This document shows, piece by piece, positions 24,517-35,284 of a stretch of DNA of 64,000 bases (position 1 is its first letter; each line of letters begins with the position of its first letter). The notes beneath the pieces were generated by a model. The model saw nothing but the letters and a program-made list of their open reading frames with translations, did no database searches and was not told where the DNA came from. Made by a program: the position numbers and the translations under genes. The DNA is from Cavia porcellus (taxonomy: Eukaryota; Chordata; Mammalia; Rodentia; Caviidae): assembly GCF_034190915.1 (NCBI RefSeq), contig NW_026947485.1, forward strand, positions 32,749,519 through 32,813,518, given 5' to 3'.

Positions 24517-24697
24517 GTTGGCTGCTTCCTGAAGACCCCGAGGTACCCCATCTGGGTGGTATGCAGTGAGAGCCACTTCAGCGTCCTCTTCAGCCTGCAG
24601 CCTGAGCTCCTGTCTGACTGGAGGGCCGAGCGGCTCTTCGACCTGTACTACTATGATGGCCTGGCCAACCAGCAGGAGCAGATCCGACTGACCATCG
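24517..24697 (+). CDS. MINDY4: MINDY4 coding exon with the putative catalytic histidine
   Basis: The exon encodes [20 protein letters not shown] at its start and continues [20 protein letters not shown] to [20 protein letters not shown], ending one base into the next codon. The histidine of SESHFS (codon 24574-24576) corresponds to the general-base histidine of the MINDY Cys-His catalytic pair. This assignment is inferred from the position of the N-H-F-S motif in MINDY-1, not from experiment. The acceptor is ctccag and the donor is gtgtgc. Strong conservation and an intact frame support a working gene. Confidence 0.95.
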
Positions 24698-25261
24698 GTG
24701 TGCCACCCCAGCCCACCCCTCGGGGAGCCTCTGGGCTGCTCACATACCAGCCTCATCTAGCCTCTCTGGGTGTCCAGAGGAAAACACAGACTCCCTCCAG
24801 TGTCCGGACTGGGTGGTCAGGAAGTAATGTGTGCAGGGTTTTTGTACGAGGGCTTCTCGGGTGCCTCTTGAGCTCCTAACAGTGGCAAGGCTGTAAAGTC
24901 AAGTTAAGACCACATGGCATGAGCCCTGAAAACTTTGGCTGACAAGTTTGGATTTATTCTTCAGTCAACAGGGAGCCATGAAAGGTTTTAGAGCAGGGGA
25001 ATGATGAGGTCAGATGTGTTTGTGGCAGGAAGAACGTGATAGCAAAAGCAGGGCATACACGTGGGATGGAGGCTGGAGATGAGAGACCAGTGAGTTACCC
25101 AGGTGTGAGTCTGTGGCCAGGAATGGAGGTGGGTCTAGATGAAACAGAAATGAGGGCACATGGTTGGGGTGGGGGCAGGACTATGGCTGCCTGTGCTGAC
25201 TGCAGGGTGTGCATAGAGCCCTGGGGTGACATGTGTGTTGCTCTCTCCTCCTCCTGCCCAG
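24698..25261 (+). other. MINDY4: MINDY4 intron (short)
   Basis: This 564-bp intron runs from gtgtgc to tgcccag. Its middle (about 24935-25090) resembles an old interspersed repeat with 'tttggatttattcttcagtc' and 'gggagccatgaaaggtttta'. Nothing else was recognised. Confidence 0.75.
24935..25090 (+). repeat. Unassigned old interspersed repeat
   Basis: 'gtttggatttattcttcagt', 'gggagccatgaaaggtttta' and 'gagcaggggaatgatgaggt' match a very common ancient mammalian repeat that I recognise but cannot name with certainty. Confidence 0.5.
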
Positions 25262-25334
25262 ACACCACACAGACCGTCCCTGAGGACAGCAGCGAGGGCC
25301 TTGTGCCTCCTCTGGAGCTCTGCATCAGAACCAA
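25262..25334 (+). CDS. MINDY4: MINDY4 coding exon
   Basis: Two leading bases complete an aspartate codon, after which it encodes TTQTVPEDSSEGLVPPLELC and then IRT, and two trailing bases begin a lysine codon. The VPPLELCIRT stretch is the conserved end of the MINDY-4 catalytic fold. The acidic PEDSSEG part is more variable between species. The acceptor is tgcccag and the donor is the consensus gtaagt. Confidence 0.93.
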
Positions 25335-26039
25335 GTAAGTTGGTCATCTCTGGCTTTAGAAACTCACCTCAAATGGCTGGGATGTGAGGCAGTGAGGTGT
25401 CAGGCCTGCTGGAAGAGGACCCCGAGGGATGTGGTGAGGTGAGACCTATGTAGATCAGAAAGACATGGACCTGGGGCTTGTGCAGAAAGCCATTTCCCCA
25501 CTGCTCACTGTGGCCCAGGTGGCATGTGGCTTGCAGCTCTGGGTGTCCCGAAGTGGGGTGGTGCTGTGCCCCATTCCAGCACAGCAGCCTGTGCACTGAC
25601 GATGTCTGGCTGAAAGAGAGGGATGCTGTTGGTCTGCAGGGAGCTGGAAACTGCAGCAGCATCCTCTGTGTGAGTTAGAGGCGCAGCGGCTGTCACGGCC
25701 AATGGCCACCCTGAGAGCTCAGCAATGGTGTAGCCTTCAAAGGTGGTGGGGAGGCTGAGGCCCAGGCTGGGGAGGGCGGCCCAGTTCCTGGAGGAGCTGT
25801 GGCCCACTTTCCCCAGAGTTCTCCATTGGGTTCCCAGCTGGGGCCCTGCTCCGTTGCACTGGGAAGTTGTTACTGTGAGGGAGCCAGCTGCACACTTGGG
25901 GTAGGGACCTCCAGGAGGTCACAGCATGCATTGCTGTGGTAGAAGAGGGCAGCCTGGGGAATGGGGAAACCCAGATTCTCTTCCTTCCTCCAGAGCAGCA
26001 GTCAAAGTTGCAGCAACTAGCAGCTTGGGTGCGGGACCC

Positions 26040-26170
26040 AGGCTGCTCTGGCCAAACCCTGGCTCTGCTGTGAGCTGCTGAACTTGGCCCATTTGTATCT
26101 CCCTTTATCATTTGCAAAATGGGGAGAGTGATAGTTCCTCGCTCATAGGCATCTTGAGGAGAATGCAGAG
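26040..26170 (+). repeat. MIR SINE fragment
   Basis: 'tatctccctttatcatttgc' followed by 'aaaatggggagagtgatagt' is a forward MIR core. Confidence 0.6.
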
Positions 26171-27469
26171 ATGTTACCGAGCACTCTGCTACATTAGCTT
26201 TCATTATGTGTAACCCAGCCACTCAGGATTAGGTGTGGCCTGAGGTGGAATCTCTATTTTCCTGCCTGTGAAATTACTGGGGCCAATTGGGGGATGTGGA
26301 TGATGGCCCAGCACAGTTCTGACTCCCTGAGAAGCAGAGGGCACAGGTGGGCCCCAGGTTCGCTAACCACTTGCAGGCAAGTGGGGCAAGCCCCTGATGG
26401 GCTGAGAAAGACCACGAGGGCAGGGAAGTAGAAGGGTGCCCGATTCCCTGACTATACTGCCCCGTCCAGTCCCCATCTGTCCACCCACCCTCCCCCCAGG
26501 CAGGGATGCAGCATTCTTGCAGGGTCATGTGCTAAGGCTGTTTTCATCAGGGGATTAAGGGCACATGCCGGTCACTGTCTTTCATGTACAAAGGGCCACT
26601 CATTCCAGGTGATGAGAGAAGGGCTGCAGTCGGGAAGGGAGGTGACACTGGCCTTGGCACCTAGTCTAACACAGCATGGAGGCCACAGGGCATCCTTCCT
26701 GCAGGGCCCTACAGCATTCAAACCCTGGGTACAGGCTCAGCCTCCTCTGGGACCTGGCTGGGACCTCCATCTGGCTGTGTCTCTGTACCCCTCTCAGGGC
26801 TGCCTCCAACTCCCCCACTGCCCACTCAGGGTAGGAAGCACGCTTTCCCCAGAAAATCATTCTATTTCAGGACTTAAAGTTCCTCTTAGCATGGGGTCCA
26901 ATTGTATTTGTGGGATGTGGCAGTTGTTTGATGTTGGGCTCTGGCCTATCTGGGAGGCAGCCCTTTGCCCAGAACCAGCGTAACCCAGATCTCAGACACT
27001 TGGAGGGTAGAAGGGTAGATGTGTGGTACCCAGTGCCACTGTCTCCCAGGGATTCCTTCCTCACTTCCTGTGACAAATGTGAGGTGATGAGGCAAGCTGG
27101 GGAGGTGGCTTGCCTCAAAGAGTGAGCCATGGGTCTGGGGACAGATATCCAGGTTGGGGTCTCCCTACCCTCATCTGTGCTCACTGCTGTGGGGTTGAAC
27201 AAGGCTGAACCCCAGCATCTCCAGCAGTGTCTCTCACAGGGCTTGTCACACACACACATCCCAGAGAGAGACTGTCCCAGGCCCTCCTCTGCTCCCCAGT
27301 GTCTGGGAGAGCCCGTATCTCTTCATGGCTTCTGCACTGGGAGGTCTTGCTCCAGAACAGAGGTCTTCAAGCTTCGGAGACATGAAGATATTATGGAAAA
27401 TGAACACTGGTTTCTAGACACCCAGGGCTCCTGCTGCAAGGTGCTCAGGATAAAGCCTGGGTTAATCTT

Positions 27470-27530
27470 TCTATGAAGTCCTTAGTGCTATTGGTGCTGC
27501 TGTCCTAGGGTCACACTCTGAGGAGCTGAT
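27470..27530 (+). repeat. MER5A-like tail fragment
   Basis: 'ggtgctgctgtcctagggtc' plus 'acactctgaggagc' resembles the terminal part of MER5A. It is short and diverged. Confidence 0.4.
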
Positions 27531-30009
27531 CTAGTGACTTCCCCCATCCCATCTCCACTCCGTGTCTGCTTGGTGGGAGTCAGTTATCAAGTGAGGCTTT
27601 AATCTCCCAGTGTTCACCCTGTGTGACATGCTGGGCTAGGGGCTTTCCTCCTGAGCGCAGTCTTCTGCCTGTTCTACTGGCCCGTCCCCCCCACCCCCAC
27701 AGTAGGGCTGCCTGGCCAGCTAACACAGTAAGACTTTCCCAGCATTATTCCCAGAAAAGTTGAGTGGATAAAGGAAGAGTGGGATCTGTATCTACTCCCC
27801 TCTACCCATCAGATAACGGCGGCACTGTAATGGGAAACAGCAGGCCTAGCCCCCTGGAATCCTACTCCAAGGAGTTGGATTACAAAGGCTTTGCATTTTG
27901 TTTTCATCCCAGGTTCTCAAATAGCTCCAAAGGGCCACTTGGAAAGGGGTCTGCAAGTCACACTGGGGACCCACTGGAAGGAATGTTCTTGTCTCTGGGG
28001 CCTGGGGGGTGGGGGCCAGGGTGAGCCCTGCTGCCTGGCGTATAGCCTATTCTCAGGTCATTTTCAAGGCCAAGTTCGATTTCAGGTACCTGGTGAGATG
28101 CAGCTAAATGTGCATCCATCCCATTTTGTCCATCTTGCTAGATGAGCTGGGTGACTGGATAACTACTTGGGAAACAGCTGGGTTTTCCCTCTCACCACAT
28201 CAACTCTGGTGAACTCCTGAGCTGGACTTCATGGAAGCAACAACTAGATAAGAATTGACTGTTACTCTCAGAGACTTTATGATTAAATCAAAGCCAAGTT
28301 CAGAATCAACCCTGTTCTAATCCAGGAGAAGATTCACCACTCACTCACCCTTGGCCCAGCTCTGCTGCCCTGCAAGAAGCCCTGGCTCAGCCGTGACCCA
28401 GCACAGCCCATACCACACATTTGGCCTTCTGGCAACTTGCCTGAATCCACAGAAAGGTCCTAAGACACCACTTAGTGTGGCCCCTTCATTTAAAGACAGA
28501 AGTGAGGGATCTCCAGAATGGAGTTTCTTCTCTAGTCATACCTCTGGTCATGAGCAGCTTAGGGCCTCACTGTCCTAGCCCAGAGGAAGGTCACTGAGAG
28601 GACAGCGTGACTTCCTGACACCTGGCTCTGTTGCCATAGAGACGTTGCATAAGCCCAGACTGGGTTTTGCCTTCGGAGAAGAGCATCCTAATTAGAACCA
28701 TCCCCGGGTCCCCATGTTGTCCTTACTTTTTGGTGTGACGCACATCTCAGCCTTCGAGAGTGTCTTGTTACCTTTTCTGTGTCAGGAATGTGGGGTCCGC
28801 TTCCCTTCCCTCCCCTGTCAAGTTCTCTACCCATGTCAGCAAAACCAGACCGCTTTAGGGTCATTTCCAAACAGGACACACACAATGACTCCTCTGAGGC
28901 TTCCAGCCTAGTTGGAGTGGGAGAAAATGAAAGGTTTGTCAGCCATCCAGAGAGAAGAGGCAAGACCTCATAACCAGGCCTGGAGCTGGGCCCACACGTT
29001 TTTGTTTGGAGTCCTAGACAAGAAATTAAAAATGTAATTCCAGCTGGGATCAGTGCCTTTGTGGGCCTGGGACAGAATGCCCACCCCTCTCAGTGGTGTC
29101 CCTGTCCCTGGAGTCCCCTCTCTGGTATTTCCCACTGACACCATTCCTGGGGTTCCCTGACCACAGTGATCCTCCCCCATACTGTCCCTACTACCTCGCT
29201 GTCCACACCAAGCAGACCTTACTGCTGCTTTGTTGCCTGAACACATCCCTGACTTTGCTCTGTGGTTGTCATGTGTGGGTTCTGCTCCTGGCCTAGTTTT
29301 CTCCTTATGTCACCTGCGTATCACCACCCTTTCCCTGAGCTGTTGTGAGATCAAGAAAAGAGCAGCAGAAGACAGTCTTTCTCTTTTGGGGAACACAAGG
29401 AATGGAGTGCAGGGAGCAAGAAGAATCTGATGGTACCAAGTAGGGAAGGGCCCAGGAGGAAGCAGAGCTGGGGACACGAGAGAGTGGTTGTGGCCTTGGG
29501 CAGGCTTCATAGCCAGGTGGTCAAAGGGAAGGAGAGTGAAGTGTGACTGAAGACCCAGGCTTCTCTGATGGGTGCATGAGAGGGCAGTGGGCTTCAGAGC
29601 AGGTGTCCAAGAGGAGTAGCTGGTATGGAGGGGCATTTTCATGCCACAGTCCCCCTGTGACAAGAGACGCCAGCTCTTCCCTGAGCCTGGCCCAGGTGCT
29701 AAGGTGTCCCCCGACAGTCAGGTATCACTTCTGCCGGGAGGAATCCTAGATCTGATTCTGAAGCACAGTGGACAGGGGAAGAGAATGGCACACAGGTGGA
29801 GAGCACAAGACCAGGGCCATAGGTGGGGGAAACCTTTCCCCCATGAAATAAAGCAGATTCCTCAACCCTGCAAACCTGTTGAGGTAGGAAATGGTCCTCA
29901 CTGTCATCCTTAGTGAGGAACAGGCTTTATTTGAGGTTATGATGTGGCTCTCTCCATGGTGTCATGGTTGACTGGGCTCCAAAGACCAAGCATTTTCACC
30001 CAGCTCAAC

Positions 30010-30190
30010 CTCTAAGCCAGGGGACTTCTGTGGAGTGATTTTACATCTCTGGGGGTAGTTAGTAGTCAGAGACATTTTTAGCTGTCAGCAGCCAGGGAAA
30101 GGGTGCTAAACACCCTACAATGCACAGGAAAATGCCCCAACAAAGACGTATCCAGTCCCAAATGGCAAAGATGCCTAAATTGTCATGCTG
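30010..30190 (+). repeat. MER20-like hAT-Charlie fragment
   Basis: 'agagacatttttagctgtca', 'gggtgctaaacaccctacaa' and 'tgcacaggaaaatgcccc' appear in the order of the non-autonomous MER20 family. Confidence 0.65.
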
Positions 30191-32833
30191 CTGGCTGCCC
30201 CCTGAGTTAACTCTGATGAGTGAGCCTAGGGCTTTGAGGCTGCCTCTCCCACTGCGCACTCAGAAGCCTTTCCATTCAGTCCCTCCCCTGTCACCACCAT
30301 CGCTAATTGCTGTTGGTTTCATACACAGAGCTCTTTTTACTCGGCCTTGTAATTGACTCATAGACATTCACAACAGTGCTTGTCCTATCACAGCCTTTTC
30401 AGTTTTTAAAACATCTCTGATTTTCTCTTACCATTGCAAAAGTGCTTTTCTCTAGTGCATCTCCCTGCCTTTGCACCTGTTGTCTGGGATGGCTAGTTAG
30501 TTATTTCCATAAATAGCCTCAAAATCTAGCACAAATCCAATAGCATGACAGGCAGACTTAGACACTGGTGTGACACGGATGTTGTCTAGCAGCTGATGAG
30601 CGTGACTCACCCCTGCACTGAAGCCAAACCCCATTTTTGCCAGGATCTGAGAGATTTGCAAATTGGGATCGGGGGAGGAATTTTGGCTTGCCTGAATGGG
30701 GAAGATAAAGGCTGCATGGTAAGGACCTTGGGAACCAGGCTGGGGGCAGGAATGTCGCTCTCCTTTCTGATGCCCTTTGGGGAGCTGGATTCGATACTTT
30801 GATGCTTACCCAAAATCTTAATATAAAAAAAGAGCTTTTTAAAATTATATACTGCAAAACTGCAAAGATAATGAGGGGAGATAGAAAATTGAAAATCTCA
30901 AGTATCATGCGAGACTCCATTAAACACTGCATTATGTTGCTGTAGATGGCTAAGGTACTGTCAACCCAGTTGATGCGCAGACTGAACCAACCCCTAGGAA
31001 CCAGGGGTCGGCATGATGCCTCCCCAGACTGTTCTGGTCTCCACTCAGTAGTGCAAATCAGAGTAGTGGCCTTTTTCCCTGCTGGTCAGACCTGTATTAG
31101 CTCCCCTGGAGTCTGATGATATCAGATAGTACCAGCAGTTGTCAACTCGGAGCAGACTAACTTCTCCATGGCATGTCCAGTTGTCTCCAAACAGAGTCCC
31201 AGTGTCTCTTAATCAAGCAGTGAAAATGAATGCTATGATGTGGATACACTCCATCAAAGTGGCTCAACTCCAAAGCATCTGCATCAGCCCGACACGCAGA
31301 AGCTTGGGAAATAGACCCAATAGACTGGTTGGAAACAGTCTAATAGTCTGGTCAAAGCATCCAGAGCCCACAGAATGACTTAATTATTTCACATCCAAGG
31401 GAATGAGTGAGGCTGCTGTTTCCAACTCACACGATGACATTTGACATTGAAGGGAGGCAAGGCTCACTGATGAGTGTGGAAGTGTTATTGTGCATTTTTG
31501 TCACACATTGGGCTGGGAACGGGCCTTATTAAGATGGTACTTCCCACATTTATTGTTAAAAGATTTCTTTTTTAAACAAACATGGGCATGTACTTTTGAA
31601 TATCTAGATCTGCTTCTGAGCACTGTGTCCACAGGAGCTGGGGCAGGGGCAGCTGGATGAGGAAGTAGTACTCTCAGGCTTTCATGGTGGAAGGAAAGAT
31701 TGATGGCCCAAAAGCTATATAAGCTCACTTGGGTGAGATCTCTCAGTATCACTGAATATCAACACTTCACACTGAAAGGAGCCCAAAGATAATTTTGGAA
31801 AACAGTCCCTAAAACATGGTTACTATTCATGGCCAGGCAAGTTTTCCAGCATCTACCCATTTCAGCTTTTGTGCAGAACATTTTAATAAGAGGATACAAG
31901 CCAGCACTTATACACAGACTAAACATCTCCAGCTGTTGATTGGGGTGCACAGTGTCAGACAGGGCTGTGTCTTGTGTCAAGACTGTGATAAACATGACAT
32001 TCACACATTCTCCACTGGTCCCAGGAGATGTGTCCTAACAGTACCCTGGGTGGAACGAGGCAAGTGTGATAGTAATTGTTCCCAAATGAGCTGTATGCAA
32101 GCACAATGTTTTGCACCAAACTTGTCTATGGGAGCAAGAGGCACAGTGCTGACATTAAGATAATTTTTTCTCCAAATATCAAGAAATCTCTGTGATCCTT
32201 AGAAGAGAAATGAAATGGTGTAAAATGTAGAAAATACACAACAAGAGAAGATATGGCATTTGCAGCTACCAGCAGTTTGACTGCAAACAGGAACGCAAGT
32301 TGGAAGATCTGAGTGAGCCCAAATCAGATCACTGGCCCACCGTGGGTCTTAAAGAAAAATCCAGAATCCTTGTGATGTTCTGCTCGCCAGTCCCACCTCA
32401 CCATCTATCTCCCCACCTTTCTGGGTTCCAGCACTTTGGACACCTCAGGATATCTACTTTCTTAGTCCTCCACAGGTGTCTCTAAGGGACCACTATAAAA
32501 CACCTCTAGAAGGCGGCTGGACCCAAATGTGCCTCTATATCTGGACCATTCACATGAGCAGGGGGCCCAGAGTGCCCAGCACAGAGTTGGCTGTGACACA
32601 GATGGATAAACCACTTGCCCCCTGTGTCCTCTCCATTGCTACCTAATGTCTTTTAATATCCATGTTTCATAAGGGTAAGTGGCATTTTGTGTACACATGG
32701 AAGGGTAAAGTGGTTAGGATGAAACCGGAAGTCCTCAGTCCTCTGAGGTGAGACTTTCGATGACTCTGGGGAAGAGAGAGTTCTTGCCTGGGCCCCTGCT
32801 GCTCTAACTGTCCTCCTGTTGCTCTGTCCTTAG

Positions 32834-32882
32834 GTGGAAGGGGGCTTCTGTGGACTGGAATGGCTCAGATCCCATCCTGTGA
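32834..32882 (+). CDS. MINDY4: MINDY4 terminal coding exon with stop
   Basis: One leading base completes lysine, then the exon encodes WKGASVDWNGSDPIL and a TGA stop at 32880-32882. This matches the C-terminus of human MINDY-4 as I remember it apart from one D/N difference. The acceptor is ctgtccttag. The 3' UTR begins at 32883. Confidence 0.95.
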
Positions 32883-32958
32883 CCCTGGATGCAGCTAAGG
32901 TTATGGCTCTGCTGCTCATCCCTGGGGTGACCCTTGAACCTCAGGCCTTTGGGAGAAG

Positions 32959-33007
32959 TCTCTAAGAAGATGTCACCCTTACCTCCACATCTCTAAGAAG
33001 ATGTCAC
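32959..33007. repeat. Short direct repeat, period 31
   Basis: Two perfect copies of the 18-mer tctctaagaagatgtcac start at 32959 and 32990, consistent with a small tandem duplication whose unit tails have diverged. Confidence 0.95.
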
Positions 33008-33246
33008 TGCAACAAATGAGCAGAACCTCCCTGCTCCTCCCATGTAAGGCCACCACGGCTGAGCAGGGGTCCTGAGTGCAGTTGCATTGCCTTTCCATTG
33101 ACCCTGACTGCCAAGGATGGGAAGGAGGCCACCAGGACTCTTCTACTTCGTTTGCATCCCTCGTTTGTTCCCTGTCCCAACCTAGGTCTCTGATATGGTT
33201 GACCCTAGAGACCCAAGGCACTGGGTATTTCTAGTAGTCCATTTTC

Positions 33247-33252
33247 TATAAA
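33247..33252 (+). terminator. Candidate variant poly(A) signal TATAAA for MINDY4
   Basis: TATAAA is a known minor variant of the poly(A) hexamer and lies 365 bases after the stop. No canonical AATAAA or ATTAAA was seen between the stop and this point. Confidence 0.35.
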
Positions 33253-33672
33253 GCAAGAGTAAAACTTACACTGAGGATGGAGACTTCTTTGTTCCACTGG
33301 TACAAAAGGAGCATGTGGGCTGTTCTGGGCTGGGTTAGGAGTAGTAGGGGGCCTCCGAGCCATGACAGCTGCAGGCAAGGACAGTTTCTAGTTTCTACCA
33401 TTGCAAAAGCTAGGGGTTCTTGCAGACAGGTCATCCCCTCTGCCCCAGGGCTATGCATGGCTGGTTCTCTGGCTTCTCCTGTCTCCATTCAACTAGCATG
33501 GTCTATGGCACCAAGCTACATCATGAGCTGTGTATCTGGGCTTAAGGTAAGCCTGTCTCAGGGCAGATCTGGGCGGGGTGGGGGGCTCCCCGAGCATTGA
33601 ATGGGCTTGGCTGTGATGAGAGGAACAGTCTTCCAGGAAAGGTGTCTTACTCAGAGGGGCTAACAGGACTGA

Positions 33673-33678
33673 AATAAA
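33673..33678 (+). terminator. Candidate poly(A) signal AATAAA for MINDY4
   Basis: This is the first canonical hexamer after the MINDY4 stop, 790 bases downstream, in the context gactgaaataaatagaag. Use is unproven. Confidence 0.4.
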
Positions 33679-33994
33679 TAGAAGAACTGGGTTGATCCCC
33701 TTCTGCAGGGGACATGTGGGGAGAGAACTGACTGAAAATATGGATTGGTAGATCTTTGCAGCCCCTCACATCCCAGAGCAAAGGCAGAGGATGCTGGAGT
33801 GGGAAGAACATTATGATCAACAATCTGAGCTTTAGTTATGCTGTTCATTTATAATGTGGGTCTCACAAAGGAATTTGAGAAAGTGCAGTAGTGCAGCAGG
33901 AAGCTGGCAAAGAAGAAGAAGGTAACAAGGGATAGGAAAGAAAGGGAGGGAGGGGAGACAGAGAGAGGAATTATATCATTCTGTCAAAACAAAA

Positions 33995-34183
33995 GTCCAT
34001 GTCTGTCATCCCAGTTACTCAGGAGGCTGAGGAAGGAAGATTGCAAGTTTAAGGCCAACCTGAGAAACTTAGCAATAGTCTGTCTCAAAATAAAAAGGAC
34101 AAGGAATACATAGCTCAGTGGTATCGTGCCCTTGGGTTCAAATCCAGTACCAGAAAGGAAACAAAGCAAAACAAGACAAAACA
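33995..34183 (+). repeat. Composite SINE: B1/7SL-like plus ID-like (B1-dID type), with A-rich tail
   Basis: The left part reads 'catcccagttactcaggagg' and 'ctgaggaaggaagattgcaa', a 7SL-derived B1-like monomer, ending near 'gtctgtctcaaaataaaaa'. The right part, 'tagctcagtggtatcgtgcc' then 'cttgggttcaaatccagtac', is an ID-like, tRNA-Ala-derived unit containing a B-box. An AAACAAAGCAAAACA tail follows. Such B1-ID dimers are known from squirrels and some other rodents, and this is the main clue to the organism. Confidence 0.85.
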
Positions 34184-34499
34184 CCAGAGTCCACAGCTGC
34201 CCCACACTGATTTGCAAGACAGGGTGGACAGGGAAAGATGGAAGCAGAACACCCAGCCCCTAGGAGTTCCTGTCTTATAGGTGTCCATGTGAGAAGCTAA
34301 GGAGATAATAGCAGAGCTGTAGGAGCCACTGCCCTTGGGGTGACCTTGCTCTCAGAAAGCTTCTACACTGTGACTTGGGGACTCCGTGGAAGGGGCGTTC
34401 ACACACAAGATTAGGGCTGAATTCCTACTGTGTCTGCCACAACCCAAGGGGAGGCTTCCATATGCACCAGGGGCTTAGGATACAAGGCATGCTAGGAGT

Positions 34500-34875
34500 T
34501 TTGCATCACTGTGACAAATGCATGAGGAAAAACATTAAAGGAGGAACGGTATATTTTGAGATGACAGTTTCACAGATTTCTGTCCTTGGTTGGACAGAAA
34601 CTGTTATTCTTGGACCTGTCGTGAGGCAGAATGCTGTGGCAGGAGGACATAGAGGAGCAAAACTGCTTGTCTCATGGCAGCCAGAAGCAGAGAAAGAGAA
34701 GAGCCAGAAAGGAAGGGACTGGGGCAAGAACCACCCTTCCAAGGCATGTCCCCCATGACCCACTTCTTCCAATTGGGTCCCACCTATGAACATTGCTGCC
34801 CTGGGGGTTAGTATGTAGGTCCTTGGGAGATACTCTGTATTTATGCTGTAATGGCTGTGTCCCTCTGCAGCACTG
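34500..34875 (-). repeat. MaLR LTR (MST/ORR1-like)
   Basis: 'gcatcactgtgacaaatgca' near the start, 'ggaggaacggtatattttga', 'tgcttgtctcatggcagcca' and 'gaagcagagaaagagaagag' appear in the same order as in the copy at about 10415. Confidence 0.7.
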
Positions 34876-35278
34876 GCTTCCTTCGTTCTGGGAGCCAAGC
34901 ATGTAGTGGATGAGGCTGCATTTGGTGATGACAGCTCCAGAGCTTGTCTTGGCTTCCTGTGGTTGGGCATAAGCAGTAGACTGACTGCTGTTTTTTGAGG
35001 AGAGGCAAGACAGAGCCAGCCTGGCCATCAGGGAAACAGAAGGGAGAGGACTACTTTGCTGAGGTTGTGCCGAGGCCCCAGTGGGGTGTGCTGTGTAAAC
35101 TTCAGCGGGCATTCACAGCAGGTTTCCAGCAGAAATGCTTCCTATATATCTCTGAAATGTTAATGTATTTGTTTCCCTTGGCCTGGGACGGGCCTCTCCA
35201 GCTGAGTGCCCCCGGGAGGAAGTTAGTTTCCCTGCACAGGCTTTGTTTATGGCCTGGGGAGGAAAAGTGTGTCTTTTC

Positions 35279-35284
35279 AATAAA
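35279..35284 (+). terminator. AATAAA hexamer (possible distal poly(A) signal)
   Basis: AATAAA lies 2.4 kb after the MINDY4 stop, in the context gtcttttcaataaagctcac. It could serve as an alternative distal MINDY4 end or be coincidental. Confidence 0.25.

Larger units (their letters stand above)
25335..32833 (+). other. MINDY4: MINDY4 last intron
   Basis: This 7.5-kb intron runs from gtaagt to ccttag. It carries a MIR fragment (about 26040-26170), a MER5A-like tail (about 27470-27530), a MER20-like hAT fragment (about 30010-30190) and an AT-rich stretch at about 30820-30930. An RFX-like motif is at 28630-28643. The region at about 31000-32300 has no recognisable repeat or gene. Confidence 0.75.
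1..32882 (+). other. MINDY4: MINDY4 (FAM188B) gene, 3' part, gene-body span
   Basis: Six exons in this span join in one reading frame and encode the C-terminal 198 residues of MINDY-4, a predicted cysteine-type deubiquitinase of the MINDY family, whose members prefer K48-linked ubiquitin chains. Identification rests on recognised stretches such as [36 protein letters not shown] and the ending NGSDPIL. Exon phases chain without a break (68, 64, 162, 181, 73 and 49 coding bases), which argues for a functional gene rather than a pseudogene. The human protein is about 757 residues, so roughly the first three quarters, including the GGPCG catalytic-cysteine motif, lie left of position 1. AQP1 follows downstream on the same strand, as in human. 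Confidence 0.95.
32883..33678 (+). other. MINDY4: MINDY4 3' UTR (end uncertain)
   Basis: This is sequence after the MINDY4 stop up to the first AATAAA. An 18-bp direct repeat (tctctaagaagatgtcac) occurs at 32959-32976 and 32990-33007. The true 3' end cannot be fixed from sequence: a TATAAA variant at 33247 would give a UTR of about 390 bases, and the AATAAA at 33673 one of about 820. Confidence 0.5.

Noticed and set aside
4605..32833. Additional MINDY4 exons between the six listed
   Set aside because: Exon phases join perfectly and the protein is continuous with the remembered human sequence, so no exon is missing here.
34105..34150. tRNA-like sequence with a B-box
   Set aside because: It is the ID-like part of a SINE followed by an A-rich tail, not a functional tRNA gene; a complete cloverleaf is not present.
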